Source: Sphaerisporangium album
GTDB lineage: Bacteria; Actinomycetota; Actinomycetes; Streptosporangiales; Streptosporangiaceae
Assembly: GCF_003323745.1 (NCBI RefSeq)
Contig: NZ_QOIL01000013.1
Location: forward strand, 168,794-232,793
Length of the DNA: 64,000 bases
Reading direction: 5' to 3'
The position numbers and the translations under genes were made by a program. Each line of letters begins with the position of its first letter. Positions within the stretch are counted from its first letter, which is position 1. Under the pieces are notes generated by a model that was given only the letters and a program-made list of their open reading frames with translations, was not told the DNA's origin and did no database searches. Of the stretch, positions 53,101 through 61,855 are shown piece by piece.

Positions 53101-53868
53101 TCACGGTGATGGGGGGTCGATGCCGAAGACGTCGTGCAGCCCTTCCCGTCCGGTGTCGGTGATGTGGACGGCGCGGGTGGCCTCGGCCCGGCGCAGCCAG
53201 CCGGTCTCGGTGAGCCGCTCCAGCAGGCCGCGGCCGAGAGCCCCGGCGAGGTGGTGTCGCTGCTCGCTCCAGTCGACGCAGTAGCGGATGAGCGGCCGGT
53301 GTGGAGGCAGGCGCACGCCGAAGCCGGTCAGGAGGGTGTGCCCGGATTCGGTCAGCGCGTAGCCGATGTCGTGGCCGTAGCCGGTGGGCTTGTCGTGCCG
53401 GGCGCGGTCGGGATCGAAGGTGCCGTCGCCGCCGCTCAGCTGGCCACGGTCGATCATCGCGGCCATGATGTCGACGCCCAGACGTCCGGCCAGATGGTCG
53501 TAGCAGGTACGGGCCTCGCGCAGCGCCTGGGCCCGGGTGTGCTGGCGCAGCGAATGGATCGGCATGGGCGGCGCGAGTTGTTGCAGAGCCTCGATCAGCT
53601 GGGCGACGGCGGGCCCGGCCAGGCGGTAGTAGCGGTGGCGGCCACGGGCCTGCACAGCCAGCAGCCCGCCCTCGGTCAGCTTGCCCAGGTGGCTGCTGGC
53701 CGTGGCCGGGCTGACCCCGGCCTCGGCGGCCAGGCGGCTGGCGGGCAGCACCCGGCCGTCGTCGAGAGCGAGCAGGATCCGGCACCGGGCCGCATCGGCG
53801 ACCAGCGCGCCGATCACGGCGATGTTGGTGTCCCCACCAGCCCGCAGCCCAGACGTCATCTGTCCCAT
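53101..53868 (-). CDS. ArsR-family regulator
   Basis: Protein of 255 aa with an N-terminal winged helix (IGALVADAARCRILLALDDG, SPATASSHLGKLTEGGLL) and a wing ending RHRYYRLAGPAVAQLIEAL. The C-terminal half (RPLIRYCVDWSEQRHHLAGA, RAVHITDTGREGLHDVFGI) is a second winged-helix-like fold conserved in this actinomycete group and usually reads CLDWTERRPHLAGALG. It is divergent from the protoglobin gene; the gap holds a CGAA-GCG-TTCG palindrome at 53905-53915 that could be its site. The signal is unknown. Confidence 0.88.
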   Translation of the reverse strand: MGQMTSGLRAGGDTNIAVIGALVADAARCRILLALDDGRVLPASRLAAEAGVSPATASSHLGKLTEGGLLAVQARGRHRYYRLAGPAVAQLIEALQQLAPPMPIHSLRQHTRAQALREARTCYDHLAGRLGVDIMAAMIDRGQLSGGDGTFDPDRARHDKPTGYGHDIGYALTESGHTLLTGFGVRLPPHRPLIRYCVDWSEQRHHLAGALGRGLLERLTETGWLRRAEATRAVHITDTGREGLHDVFGIDPPSP

Positions 53869-54081
53869 ATGACCAGGCTAAACCCGGATCAATTCGGCCG
53901 CTATCGAAGCGTTCGGCGATTAGCGTCGGGTAGGACCCCCGGCGAGGGCTGAGCGGCCGGCCGGAGGAGAAACGCGCGAGTTCACAGCGGCGTCGACACC
54001 AGTGCCGGCGGGCGCGGCGCGCGTGCGGTGAACCATCCAGGTGCGATCCGCATTGCCATACCGACCAAGGGAGCCTCTGCC

Positions 54082-54723
54082 ATGAGTGACCACGCGACCA
54101 GCGATCACACGCCGACACCGAAACTGGTCACCGAGCATGCCGACGAGATCCCGGGCTACACCTACGGCACCGAGCAGGCCGCCACCTCGCCGTTGACCCT
54201 GCAGGACCTGGAACGGCTCAAGGCCGTGGTGGGGCTCACTCCCGACGACGAGCAGGCTCTACTCGAAGCCGCGCGCGTCCTGGCCGATCAGGCCGACGAC
54301 ATGGTCACGGCCTATCGCAAGCGGCTCGGCGAACTGCCGTTCATGCGGGCCTACTCGGGTTACCCCGACGGCACGCCCAATCCGGGGTACGGCGCGGCGT
54401 CCAAGCCGCGCTTCGACCGGTTCATCATCGACGCCTGCACCCGCCCGCTCGATCAAGACTGGCTGAACTACCAGCAGGAGATCGGGCTGCGCCACACTCG
54501 GGCCAAGAAGAACGCCACCGACCACGCCGACTCCCTCGACCACATCCCGATGCGTTATCTGCTCGCCTTCACCGCCGTGGTCATCGCCACCGCGCGCGAG
54601 TATCTGGCCGCCACGGGCGCCCCGGCCGAGCTGGTGGATCGCATGCACGCCGCGTTCACCAAGTCGGTCATGCTGCACGTCACCGTCTGGACCCGGCCGT
54701 ATGTGGCCGCCGACGACTGGTGA
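54082..54723 (+). CDS. Protoglobin-family haem protein
   Basis: Protein of 213 aa matching the protoglobin domain of globin-coupled sensors: IPGYTYGTEQAATSPLTLQD, LKAVVGLTPDDEQALLEAAR, NYQQEIGLRHTRAKKNATDH with the proximal His region, and HIPMRYLLAFTAVVIATARE. It stands alone as a single domain without a signalling module. Such proteins bind O2, CO or NO. AAGGGAG precedes the ATG. It lies upstream of HAD and RidA genes with gaps of 53 and 100 nt, so these three are likely one unit, with the ArsR gene opposite. Confidence 0.88.
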   Translation: MSDHATSDHTPTPKLVTEHADEIPGYTYGTEQAATSPLTLQDLERLKAVVGLTPDDEQALLEAARVLADQADDMVTAYRKRLGELPFMRAYSGYPDGTPNPGYGAASKPRFDRFIIDACTRPLDQDWLNYQQEIGLRHTRAKKNATDHADSLDHIPMRYLLAFTAVVIATAREYLAATGAPAELVDRMHAAFTKSVMLHVTVWTRPYVAADDW

Positions 54724-54776
54724 CCACAGCCCAGCCCAGGCACGGACCATCGAATAAGCCTTGAGGGTGGACGACA

Positions 54777-55520
54777 ATGATGAACCACCACAACCTGACC
54801 ACGCCCGCCGGCTCAGGCGGCGAGTGGATCGGCGGCGAGCCCCGCGTGCTCGTCTTCGACGTGAACGAGACGCTGATCGACTTCGAGTCGATGAACCCGA
54901 TCTTCGAGCGGATCTTCGGCGACAAGCGCGTCCTGCGCGAGTGGCTCGGCCACCTGATCATGTACTCGATGACCATCACCCTGTCCGGCCTGTACGAGGG
55001 GTACTTCACCCTGGGCCAGGGGCTGCTGAAGATGGTCGGCGAAATCCACGGCGTCCACGTCACCGACGGCGACGTGAAGGAGATCGGCCAGGCCATGCTG
55101 ACCATGCCCGCCCACCCCGACGTCGAACAGGGCCTGACCCGGCTCAAGGACGCGGGTTTTCGCCTGGTCACCCTGACCAACTCACCGGCCAACCCGGGCG
55201 GGCCGAGCCCGCTGGAGCACGCCGGACTCGCGCCGTTCTTCGAGCGGCAGTTCACCATCGAGACCGTCCGCGCCTACAAACCGGCCCCGCAGGTCTACCA
55301 CCTGGTCGCCCAGGAGCTGGCCGTACCACCGTCCACCTGCTGCATGATCGCCTGCCACGTCTGGGACACAGTAGGAGCCCAGAGCGCCGGCTACACCGCC
55401 GGGCTGATCACCCGGCCCGGCAACGCGCCACTGCCGGTGGACTCGCTGCCGCGACCCAACCTCATCGCACCGGACCTTCCCGGCCTGGCCGACCAACTCA
55501 TCCGGCGCCGGCGCCCGTAG
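54777..55520 (+). CDS. HAD-superfamily haloacid dehalogenase type II
   Basis: Protein of 247 aa. HAD motifs: I, VFDVNETLID (Asp nucleophile); II, LVTLTNSP (Thr/Ser); III, RAYKPAPQVYHLVAQEL (Lys); IV, MIACHVWDTVGAQSAGYTAG (the usual acidic residues are partly replaced, as in L-2-haloacid dehalogenases). The extra cap helices GHLIMYSMTITLSGLYEGYF match type II haloacid dehalogenases rather than phosphatases. ATG 54777 is followed by a second ATG; either may start. Length is normal. Confidence 0.9.
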   Translation: MMNHHNLTTPAGSGGEWIGGEPRVLVFDVNETLIDFESMNPIFERIFGDKRVLREWLGHLIMYSMTITLSGLYEGYFTLGQGLLKMVGEIHGVHVTDGDVKEIGQAMLTMPAHPDVEQGLTRLKDAGFRLVTLTNSPANPGGPSPLEHAGLAPFFERQFTIETVRAYKPAPQVYHLVAQELAVPPSTCCMIACHVWDTVGAQSAGYTAGLITRPGNAPLPVDSLPRPNLIAPDLPGLADQLIRRRRP

Positions 55521-55620
55521 CCGATGACAGCACAGGTCGTGACATTTCGAGCGGCTCGAAGTGCACATGACGCCAGCGTGCTCGTACCGCAGGGCCGTGC
55601 GCGGTGAAAGGAGATCATTG

Positions 55621-56016
55621 ATGGGAAGAGAGACCATCCGCGTCGAACCCCTGTCGACCTACCTGGAACGCTGGAAGGCGCCGACCTCGGCCGTCACCCG
55701 AAGCGGCGAGACCCTGTACGTATCGGGTTTCCCGCCGTTCGACCCCGACACCGGCCAGGTCATCGAGGGCGCCTCGATCGAACGACAGACCGAAATCGTC
55801 CTGGAGCAGATGAAACTCTGCCTGGAGACGGCCGGCTCCTCCCTGGGCAACGTTCTCAAATGCACCGTGTACTGCACATCGATCGAGAAATTCGCTGCTG
55901 TCAACGCGGTCTACGCCCGTTACTTCCCCAGCGATCCACCCGCCCGGATCTTCGTGAACGTCCCGGCCTGGCCGGGGACCTTCGACATCGAAATAGACTG
56001 CGTCGCCACCTCCTGA
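55621..56016 (+). CDS. RidA/YjgF family enamine-imine deaminase
   Basis: Protein of 131 aa with the YjgF signature: TLYVSGFPPFDPDTGQVIEG, then QTEIVLEQMKLCLETAGSSL and NVLKCTVYCTSIEKF, ending PARIFVNVPAW...DIEIDCVATS. The Arg (PARIF) that binds the carboxylate is present. It hydrolyses reactive enamines/imines from PLP enzymes or forms part of catabolic pathways. A strong AAAGGAGAT site precedes ATG 55621. The gene ends exactly where the opposing Tn3 fragment ends, so the boundary of that insertion coincides with its stop. Confidence 0.9.
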   Translation: MGRETIRVEPLSTYLERWKAPTSAVTRSGETLYVSGFPPFDPDTGQVIEGASIERQTEIVLEQMKLCLETAGSSLGNVLKCTVYCTSIEKFAAVNAVYARYFPSDPPARIFVNVPAWPGTFDIEIDCVATS

Positions 56017-56621
56017 CGCATCGCCCGCCACCACAACCGCCCGCGCGGCTCCGGGGCGGCGCGCTCGGCCAGCGTGCGATACAGCCGCGCGTGCTCGGCC
56101 CGGCGCACCTCGCTGATCAGCCGCGTCAGCGTGGTGATCCCCGCAGGCAGCAGAATGCCCTCGCGCAGCATGTGCACCACGGCGCGGTCGAACAGCGCCC
56201 GCGGCCCCTCGATCGTCGACCACACCCGGGCTGCCAGATAGTCGCGGACCTCCTGCTCACGTTTGGAGAACTCCGACAGCTCCATCAGGTCCCGGATCTC
56301 CCAGGCGTGCTCGTAGGCGGTCTTCGGCCAAATAAGGTACTCCGGCGCGCACACCGGGTCGATGCCCAGCTGCTCGGCGACGAACTCCAGAACCTGCCCC
56401 GGCACGTCCAGGGGGTCTTCGGCCAGGAAGGCGCCGAGCATCCGCACGGTCCCCCACTGCACCGCCCACCCCAGCTTCGTCGCCGGGCGGCGCTTACTCG
56501 CCAGTGCTTCCAGCGCCTTGGCGTCCAGCCGGAAGAACTGCTCCAGCTCGGCCACCGACACCTCGGGCCGGAACCGGAGATAGCGGGCTACTTGCTCATC
56601 TGAGAGGAAATCCACAGGCAT
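56017..56621 (-). pseudogene. Truncated Tn3-family transposase (DUF4158 N-terminus)
   Basis: About 200 codons from MPVDFLSDEQVARYLRFRPE through ELEQFFRLDAKALEALASKR and YLIWPKTAYEHAWEIRDLM to the ISEVRRAEHARLYRTLAERA segment. This is the DUF4158 DNA-binding half of Tn3-type transposases (about 1000 residues in full). The catalytic DDE half is missing. Near the 3' end, LWWRAMRQEVATQ no longer resembles the family and merges with the antisense of the RidA gene. Confidence 0.85.
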
Positions 56622-56912
56622 GAGCAGGCACGCTAGGACGCTCGACCAGGGCAAACAGCCCTCGTCACCGAATCGTCGTCAAGATCGACTCTCTAGCGCC
56701 AAAATCCGGACCGATCCTCCCCGGAGGCCAGTTGCCGCCCGTCGTCGGGCCGGCGGGGGAGCCCTGGGCGGCACGCACTGCCGCTGGCCGGCGAGCTGCG
56801 TGGCCAGGGCTGTGACGTCCCCGGCGAACTCCTGCCCTCGATCGCGCCGGACCACCGCCAGAACATCAGCTTCCGATTCTTCGCCGCTCCCCAGGCCTGC
56901 GCCGGGAGTGGC
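56622..56912. other. Intergenic region with a possible Tn3 C-terminal fragment
   Basis: At 56778-56880 a plus-strand frame reads LPLAGELRGQGCDVPGELLP, then SIAPDHRQNISF, which faintly recalls the C-terminal end of Tn3 transposases. It is on the opposite strand to the N-terminal fragment next to it. Evidence is weak. No other gene is supported. Confidence 0.3.
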
Positions 56913-58040
56913 TCATTGGTCCTGCTGGTGTCCGGGGATCAAAGCGAGCAGGCTTTCGGGGATGTCGCCGAACATCTCCTCAAGGTGCCGGGCCGCTTCG
57001 GCGTCGGCTTGGCTGTTGCGGGTGAACATGGCCTGCTCGTATTCGGTGAGGGCGGCCTCGATGTCGTCGGGGTGTGCGGCGAGGGCTTTGCCTAGTTCGG
57101 CGCCGTCGTACATCGCCAGGTTGGCGCCTTCGCCGTTGGGGGCCTGTAGGTGTGCGGCGTCGCCGACCAGGGTCACCCCCGGCACCCGATCCCACCGGTG
57201 CCCGGCCGGCAGGGTGTAGTGCGGGCGCAGGACGGGTGGGGTGTCGCCGTCGGTGATCAGCGCGGTGAGCTCGGGGGCCCAGCCGTCGAACTCCTGCGCG
57301 ATCCGCGCGGTGGCCACGGCGGCATCGGTGAAATCGATGGCGTCGAACCAGTCCTGCGGCTTGGTGAGCTCCACGTAGGTGTGCAGGGTGTCGCCGCGTT
57401 CCCGGTGAGCGTGGATCGCCCTGTCGGGTGCGGGTGCCATCAGAGACCCGCCGCCGACCGCTCGCGCGGCGGCCGGGTGTCGGGTGTCGGCGTCGAACAG
57501 GTAGGTCTCGACGAACGACGTGCCGGCGTACACAGGTGTCGCCTCCGACAGCAGCGGCCGGACCCGTGACCACGCGCCGTCCGCGCCGACCAGCAGGTCG
57601 GCGGTGACGGTGCTGCCGTCGGCGAAGGTCACCTCGTGGCGGCCCCCGCCAAGGGCGCGGGCGCCGCTGACCCTGCGCCTCCACCGCACGGTGCCCGCCG
57701 GGAGCGCGTCGAGCAGCATCTGCCGCAGGTCGGCGCGCTGCGCCTCCGGGCGACCGCCCGTGCCGTCGTCGGCCTTCTCGACCAGGACGGCGCCGTCTGG
57801 GCCCAGGATCCGCATCGCCTGGCGGCCCTCCAGGACCAGGCCGCGGAACTCCTCCATCAGACCGGCCGCCTCGATGGCGAGCTGCCCGTTGTAGTCGTGG
57901 ATGTCGAGCATCCCGCCCTGCGCGCGCGCCGTCGGCGAGGCCTCCGCCTCATAGACCACGACCGGAATCTGGTGGACGTGCAGGACGCGGGCCAACGTGA
58001 GTCCGCCGAGCCCGGCGCCGATGATCGTGACGGTGTGCAT
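56913..58040 (-). CDS. FAD-dependent monooxygenase resembling Tet(X)
   Basis: Protein of 375 aa. FAD-binding Rossmann motif HTVTIIGAGLGGLTLARVLH at the N-terminus, then GGMLDIHDYNGQLAIEAAGL (TetX: [20 protein letters not shown]), RADLRQMLLDALP, and GVTLVGDAAHLQAPNGEGAN, the GD motif. C-terminal YEQAMFTRNSQADAEAA also parallels TetX. This subgroup hydroxylates aromatics, including tetracyclines in TetX; the substrate here is inferred only. It is divergent from a TetR gene and the shared promoter region has a repeat array, consistent with drug-inducible expression. Confidence 0.88.
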   Translation of the reverse strand: MHTVTIIGAGLGGLTLARVLHVHQIPVVVYEAEASPTARAQGGMLDIHDYNGQLAIEAAGLMEEFRGLVLEGRQAMRILGPDGAVLVEKADDGTGGRPEAQRADLRQMLLDALPAGTVRWRRRVSGARALGGGRHEVTFADGSTVTADLLVGADGAWSRVRPLLSEATPVYAGTSFVETYLFDADTRHPAAARAVGGGSLMAPAPDRAIHAHRERGDTLHTYVELTKPQDWFDAIDFTDAAVATARIAQEFDGWAPELTALITDGDTPPVLRPHYTLPAGHRWDRVPGVTLVGDAAHLQAPNGEGANLAMYDGAELGKALAAHPDDIEAALTEYEQAMFTRNSQADAEAARHLEEMFGDIPESLLALIPGHQQDQ

Positions 58041-58097
58041 CGTGGCTCCTTCGAATCAAAGCCGCCCGGCGAGGCGGGCCGGCATCTCTGATGCGGC

Positions 58098-58157
58098 GTT
58101 CCAATAGTGGAACGACACTCCATGTTGGAACAGTACTCCATGTTGGAACACTGCTCC
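58098..58157. promoter_or_regulatory. TetR operator array with 18-bp period
   Basis: GTTCCAATAGTGGAAC (58098-58113, perfect 6-bp arms with a 4-nt spacer) overlaps the first of three direct copies of GGAACnnnnCTCC starting at 58109, 58127 and 58145, linked by ATGTT. The 18-bp spacing is strict. It lies 20 nt before the TetR start and 58 nt before the monooxygenase start, so both promoters would be covered. Confidence 0.75.
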
Positions 58158-58177
58158 AGACGTGGCAGAATCAGACC

Positions 58178-58921
58178 ATGGCCATTCGGACGCGTCAGTC
58201 GCAGCGGCGCAGACAGGCGCTCTCCCGTGAGCGCATCATCGAGGCCGCCGTCGAGCTGCTCGACGCGGCCGGCGAGGGCGGGCTGACGGTGCGGGCACTG
58301 ACCGAGCGCCTGGCGACCGGGTCCGGGGCGATCTACTGGCACGTGGGCACCAGGGGCGAGCTGCTGGACGCCGCGACCGACACCGTCATCGCCGCCGCTC
58401 TGGCCGCCGAGCCCGCCCGGGCTCCGGACACGCCCCAAGACGAGATCCGCGTCGTCGCGCTCGGCCTGTTCGACGCGATCGCCGAACACCAGTGGCTCGC
58501 CACGCAGCTGGCCATTCAGCTCACCCGCAGCCCATGGGGGCCGGTGACGCTGGGAATCTTCGAAAGCATCGGCCGGCAGGTCCGCGCCCTGGGCGTGCCG
58601 CAGGGCAACTGGTTCACCGCGACCTCGGCGCTGGTGCACTACATCCTTGGCGCCACCATCCAGAACGCCCAGATCGGCGAAGACACCTCCGTTGCCGAGC
58701 CCGACGCGGACCGCGCCGACGCGGACCGGGCCGAGTTCCTCGACGCCGCGTCCAGGGCCTGGCAAGAACTCGACCCCGGCGACTACCCGTTCATGCGGGC
58801 CATCGCGGACCAGATGCGCGAGCACAACGACCGCGAGCAGTTCCTCGCCGGGATCGATCTCGTCCTCACCGGGATCACCCACCTCCAGCCACCCACCGGA
58901 CAGGCGCACATCGCCGAGTGA
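58178..58921 (+). CDS. TetR-family repressor of the Tet(X)-like gene
   Basis: Repressor of 247 aa. N-terminal TetR HTH (RERIIEAAVELLDAAGEGGL, TVRALTERLATGSGAIYWHV) and a TetR_C-type ligand domain (AEHQWLATQLAIQLTRSPWG, TATSALVHYILGATIQNAQI). Length and C-domain resemble the class that controls drug efflux or modification genes. It is divergent from the monooxygenase with 137 nt between them. Confidence 0.9.
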   Translation: MAIRTRQSQRRRQALSRERIIEAAVELLDAAGEGGLTVRALTERLATGSGAIYWHVGTRGELLDAATDTVIAAALAAEPARAPDTPQDEIRVVALGLFDAIAEHQWLATQLAIQLTRSPWGPVTLGIFESIGRQVRALGVPQGNWFTATSALVHYILGATIQNAQIGEDTSVAEPDADRADADRAEFLDAASRAWQELDPGDYPFMRAIADQMREHNDREQFLAGIDLVLTGITHLQPPTGQAHIAE

Positions 58922-59286
58922 GCGTCAGGCGCAGCCCATCGTGGCGTTACGGCCGGCTACGCCCGCACCTCCGCGACGACAGGCACGACTCACCCTCAAC
59001 GCCACTCAAGGCGAGATGGTCGAAACCGGACGATCGCGTCGATCGCCTCGCCCAGATCTGAGCCGGCCGCAGCTCCTCGCCGTACTCGGTGACCTCGGCG
59101 GTCATCGGCGGCCTTCACTGATGCGGTTTCGCGTGGGTCGTTCTGGAGCCGCTGATGGCCTAGCGGTTGCCGCCGTTCGAGTCTTCAGGTGGCAAGAGTC
59201 GAATTCTGCCGCCACGCTTGTGCCACCACTATTCAGTGTTACTATGTACCAGTAGCTAGCGACATTGAGTAGATGAAGGGTGTCCC
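58922..59286. other. Intergenic region before the PadR operon
   Basis: No gene supported. Its last 60 nt are less GC-rich and hold TACT-ATGTACC-AGTA (about 59239-59253) close to the PadR start, which could be part of the promoter/operator. Confidence 0.4.
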
Positions 59287-59616
59287 ATGGGCAAGCAGGT
59301 GACGGAGATGCTCAAGGGAACGCTTGAGGGCATCGTCCTGGCGATCCTGTCCGGCCGGCCCGCGTACGGCTACGAGATCACGGCGTGGCTGCGGGATCAG
59401 GGCTTCTCCGACATCGCCGAGGGAACCGTCTACGCGCTGCTCATCAGGATCGAGCAGCGCGGCTTTGTCGACGTGGAGAAGGTCCCGTCCGAGAAGGGGC
59501 CGCCGCGCAAGGTGTATTCCCTCAACGCTCAGGGACGGGAGTACCTCGAAGAGTTCTGGAGGACCTGGAGCTTCCTCGCAGAACGGCTGGAACAGCTCCG
59601 CAAAGGAGGCAGATGA
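59287..59616 (+). CDS. PadR-family regulator
   Basis: Protein of 109 aa, the size of PadR subfamily 2. Winged helix MLKGTLEGIVLAILSGRPAY, GYEITAWLRDQGFSDIAEGT, VYALLIRIEQRGFVDVEKVP and KVYSLNAQGREYLEEF, then a C-terminal dimerisation helix (FLAERLEQLRKG). It heads an operon with DUF1048 and an ABC exporter; such PadR proteins (LmrR-like) are drug-responsive repressors of the pump. Stop overlaps the next start by 4 nt. Confidence 0.93.
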   Translation: MGKQVTEMLKGTLEGIVLAILSGRPAYGYEITAWLRDQGFSDIAEGTVYALLIRIEQRGFVDVEKVPSEKGPPRKVYSLNAQGREYLEEFWRTWSFLAERLEQLRKGGR

Positions 59617-60008
59617 CCATGTCTGATGCTGAAAAGGGCGGCTTCATCTCAAAGGTGATCGGCCCCAAGCGGCGGTGGTGGCAGTACAAGGCGCGCGTGG
59701 GACAACTTCCGCCGAACTACCGCACGGCGGTCGAAGCGATCGAGCGGTACCTGATGCACTACGTGCCGAGGGACCGGGACAGCGCGGAGTCGCAGTTCGA
59801 GGATCTTGTGGATCTGTTCGAACAGGCCGCGGCGGATGGAACGCCGATCCGCAAGATCGTCGGGGACAACCCGGTCGAGTTCGTGGAGACGTTCGTCGCG
59901 AACTACTCGGATGGCGGCTATGTCCCCGCCCGGGCGCGGGAGCGGCTGATCAGTGCTGTCGAACGCGCTGAGGGAGAAGAGACCGGAAAGAAGGGAGGGA
60001 CGGTCTGA
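59613..60008 (+). CDS. DUF1048-family protein
   Basis: Protein of 131 aa of DUF1048, found downstream of PadR genes. WWQYKARVGQLPPNYRTAVE, AIERYLMHYVPRDRDSAESQ, FEDLVDLFEQAAADGTPIRK and VGDNPVEFVETFVANYSDGG. Helical, no membrane segment. The ATG at 59619 has better spacing from AAAGGAGG than 59613; both are possible. Its role is not known; it always accompanies PadR-ABC sets and may modulate the regulator or pump. Its stop shares a base with the ATPase start. Confidence 0.88.
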   Translation: MTMSDAEKGGFISKVIGPKRRWWQYKARVGQLPPNYRTAVEAIERYLMHYVPRDRDSAESQFEDLVDLFEQAAADGTPIRKIVGDNPVEFVETFVANYSDGGYVPARARERLISAVERAEGEETGKKGGTV

Positions 60009-60802
60009 TGCCGACACGGCCGCAAGCCCCGGCGATCCAAGTGCAGGGCCTGGAGAAGTCGTACGGGAAGCTGCGCGTGCTGCGCGGCGTGGAGTTCGGC
60101 GTGGCGCGGGGCAGCATCTTCGCCCTGCTCGGCTCCAACGGCGCCGGCAAGACCACGGTCGTGAGAATCCTGTCCACGCTGCTCAAGGCAGACGCGGGGA
60201 CCGCCGGCGTCAACGGCTTCGACGTCGCCACGCAGGCTGCGGACGTGCGGGAGTCCATCAGCCTCACCGGACAGTTCGCCGCCGTCGACGAGATCCTCAG
60301 CGGGCGGGAGAACCTCGTGCTGGTCGCCCGGTTGCGGCACCTCAAGGGTCCGGGCAAGATCGCGGATGACCTGCTCGAGCGCTTCTCGTTGGCCGACGCG
60401 GGCGCCCGGAAGGTGTCGACGTATTCGGGTGGCATGCGCCGCCGCCTGGACATCGCGATGAGCCTCATCGGGAATCCGCCGGTGATCTTCCTGGACGAGC
60501 CGACGACCGGGCTCGACCCCCAGGCGCGCCTCGAGGTGTGGCAGGCCGTCAGGGAACTCGCCGGGCAGGGCACGACGGTGCTGCTCACGACGCAGTATCT
60601 GGACGAGGCCGAACACCTCGCCGACCGGATCGCGATCCTCCACGAGGGCCGGATCATCGTGAACGGCACCCTCACCGAGCTCAAGCAGCTGCTCCCGCCC
60701 GCCAAAGTCGAGTACGTCGAAAAGCAGCCGACCCTCGAGGACGTCTTCCTCGCGCTCGTCGGTGCCGACAGCAAGGACCGCAACGTCGGCACGAACGCAT
60801 AA
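60008..60802 (+). CDS. ABC transporter ATPase, DrrA-type
   Basis: Protein of 264 aa: Walker A GSNGAGKTTVV, signature YSGGMRRRLD, Walker B VIFLDEPTTGLDPQ and LTTQYLDEAEHLADR. It is shorter than the DrrA-like protein at 41356 by about 55 residues, ending with KQPTLEDVFLALVGADSK. Start overlaps the DUF1048 stop, and the permease follows after 9 nt. Probable multidrug exporter under PadR control. Confidence 0.93.
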   Translation: MPTRPQAPAIQVQGLEKSYGKLRVLRGVEFGVARGSIFALLGSNGAGKTTVVRILSTLLKADAGTAGVNGFDVATQAADVRESISLTGQFAAVDEILSGRENLVLVARLRHLKGPGKIADDLLERFSLADAGARKVSTYSGGMRRRLDIAMSLIGNPPVIFLDEPTTGLDPQARLEVWQAVRELAGQGTTVLLTTQYLDEAEHLADRIAILHEGRIIVNGTLTELKQLLPPAKVEYVEKQPTLEDVFLALVGADSKDRNVGTNA

Positions 60803-60811
60803 GGAACAACG

Positions 60812-61573
60812 ATGACCAAGCATGTCTTCGGCGACACCGCCGTCCTGCTGGGACGATCCCTGCGCCACATCACGCGTAGCGTGGACACCGTCATCACGAC
60901 CACGATCACGCCGATCGCCATGATGCTGCTGTTCGTCTACGTGTTCGGCGGCGCGATCAAGTCAGGGTCGGTGTCGTATGTGAACTATCTGCTGCCCGGT
61001 ATTCTGCTCATCACGGTGGCCTCGGGCATCGCCTATACCGCGTTCCGGCTGTTCCTGGATATGAAGAGCGGTATCTTCGAGCGGTTCCAGTCCATGCCGA
61101 TCGCGCGGTCGTCGGTGCCGTGGGCGCATGTGCTGACCTCGCTGGTCGCCAATCTGATCTCGCTGGTGGTGGTCGTGCTGGTCGCCCTGCTCATGGGCTT
61201 CCGGTCGGGGGCGGGAGTGGCGGCGTGGCTCGCGGTCGCCGGCATCCTGATCCTGTTCACCCTGGCGCTGACGTGGCTCGCCGTCATCCCCGGCCTGTCC
61301 GCCAAGACCGCGGACGGCGCCGGCGCCTTCTCCTACCCGCTCATCTTCCTGCCGTTCGTCAGCTCGGCATTCGTGCCCACCGACACCATGCCCGGCCCGG
61401 TCCGCGCCTTCGCCGAACACCAGCCGGTGACCTCCATCGTCAACGCCATCCGCGACCTGTTCACACAGCAACCGGTCGGCACCGACATCTGGACCGCCCT
61501 CACCTGGTGCCTCGGCCTCCTCATCGCCGCGTACGCCCTCGCCATGGCCACCTATCGCCGCAAAATCGCCTAG
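60812..61573 (+). CDS. ABC-2 permease, DrrB-type
   Basis: Protein of 253 aa with six predicted membrane helices (ITPIAMMLLFVYVFGGAIKS, NYLLPGILLITVASGIAYT, LVVVVLVALLMGF, LIFLPFVSSAFVPTDTMP). It aligns over its length with the permease at 42312, including EHQPVTSIVNAIRDLFTQQP near the end. It completes the PadR-DUF1048-ABC-ABC operon. Its TAG stop lies in CCTAGG, where the antisense IS remnant also stops. Confidence 0.92.
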   Translation: MTKHVFGDTAVLLGRSLRHITRSVDTVITTTITPIAMMLLFVYVFGGAIKSGSVSYVNYLLPGILLITVASGIAYTAFRLFLDMKSGIFERFQSMPIARSSVPWAHVLTSLVANLISLVVVVLVALLMGFRSGAGVAAWLAVAGILILFTLALTWLAVIPGLSAKTADGAGAFSYPLIFLPFVSSAFVPTDTMPGPVRAFAEHQPVTSIVNAIRDLFTQQPVGTDIWTALTWCLGLLIAAYALAMATYRRKIA

Positions 61574-61728
61574 GCCGTGTTGATCGAGTCTGTCTTGATC
61601 CAGATCAGCGTGGCGGAGAGGCAGATCACGGCGCGGTAGTCGCGTGCGATCTGGTCGGTGCGCATCGCGATTCCGCGCCATTGCTTAAGACAGTTGAAGC
61701 ACCGTTCAAGCGGCTTTCCACAGTGCAC
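61570..61728 (-). pseudogene. C-terminal remnant of an IS5-type transposase
   Basis: Minus-strand frame GKPLERCFNCLKQWRGIAMR, then TDQIARDYRAVICLSATLIW, ending IKTDSINTA. This is the C-terminus of IS5-group DDE transposases (ERCFNRLKQWRGIATRYDK). It has an in-frame stop just before and no catalytic part. It is a different IS from that at 52470. Confidence 0.75.
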
Positions 61729-61855
61729 CTATAGCTGTTAGGGCCTGGAGCTGCGGTGATTTGCTTTGACGGAAACTCTGAATTCAACGCGGCCGCCGAG
61801 CCGCCTAAGACACGTAATATCGCGACTAGATCCTAGGTCGATGAGAGGAATGACC

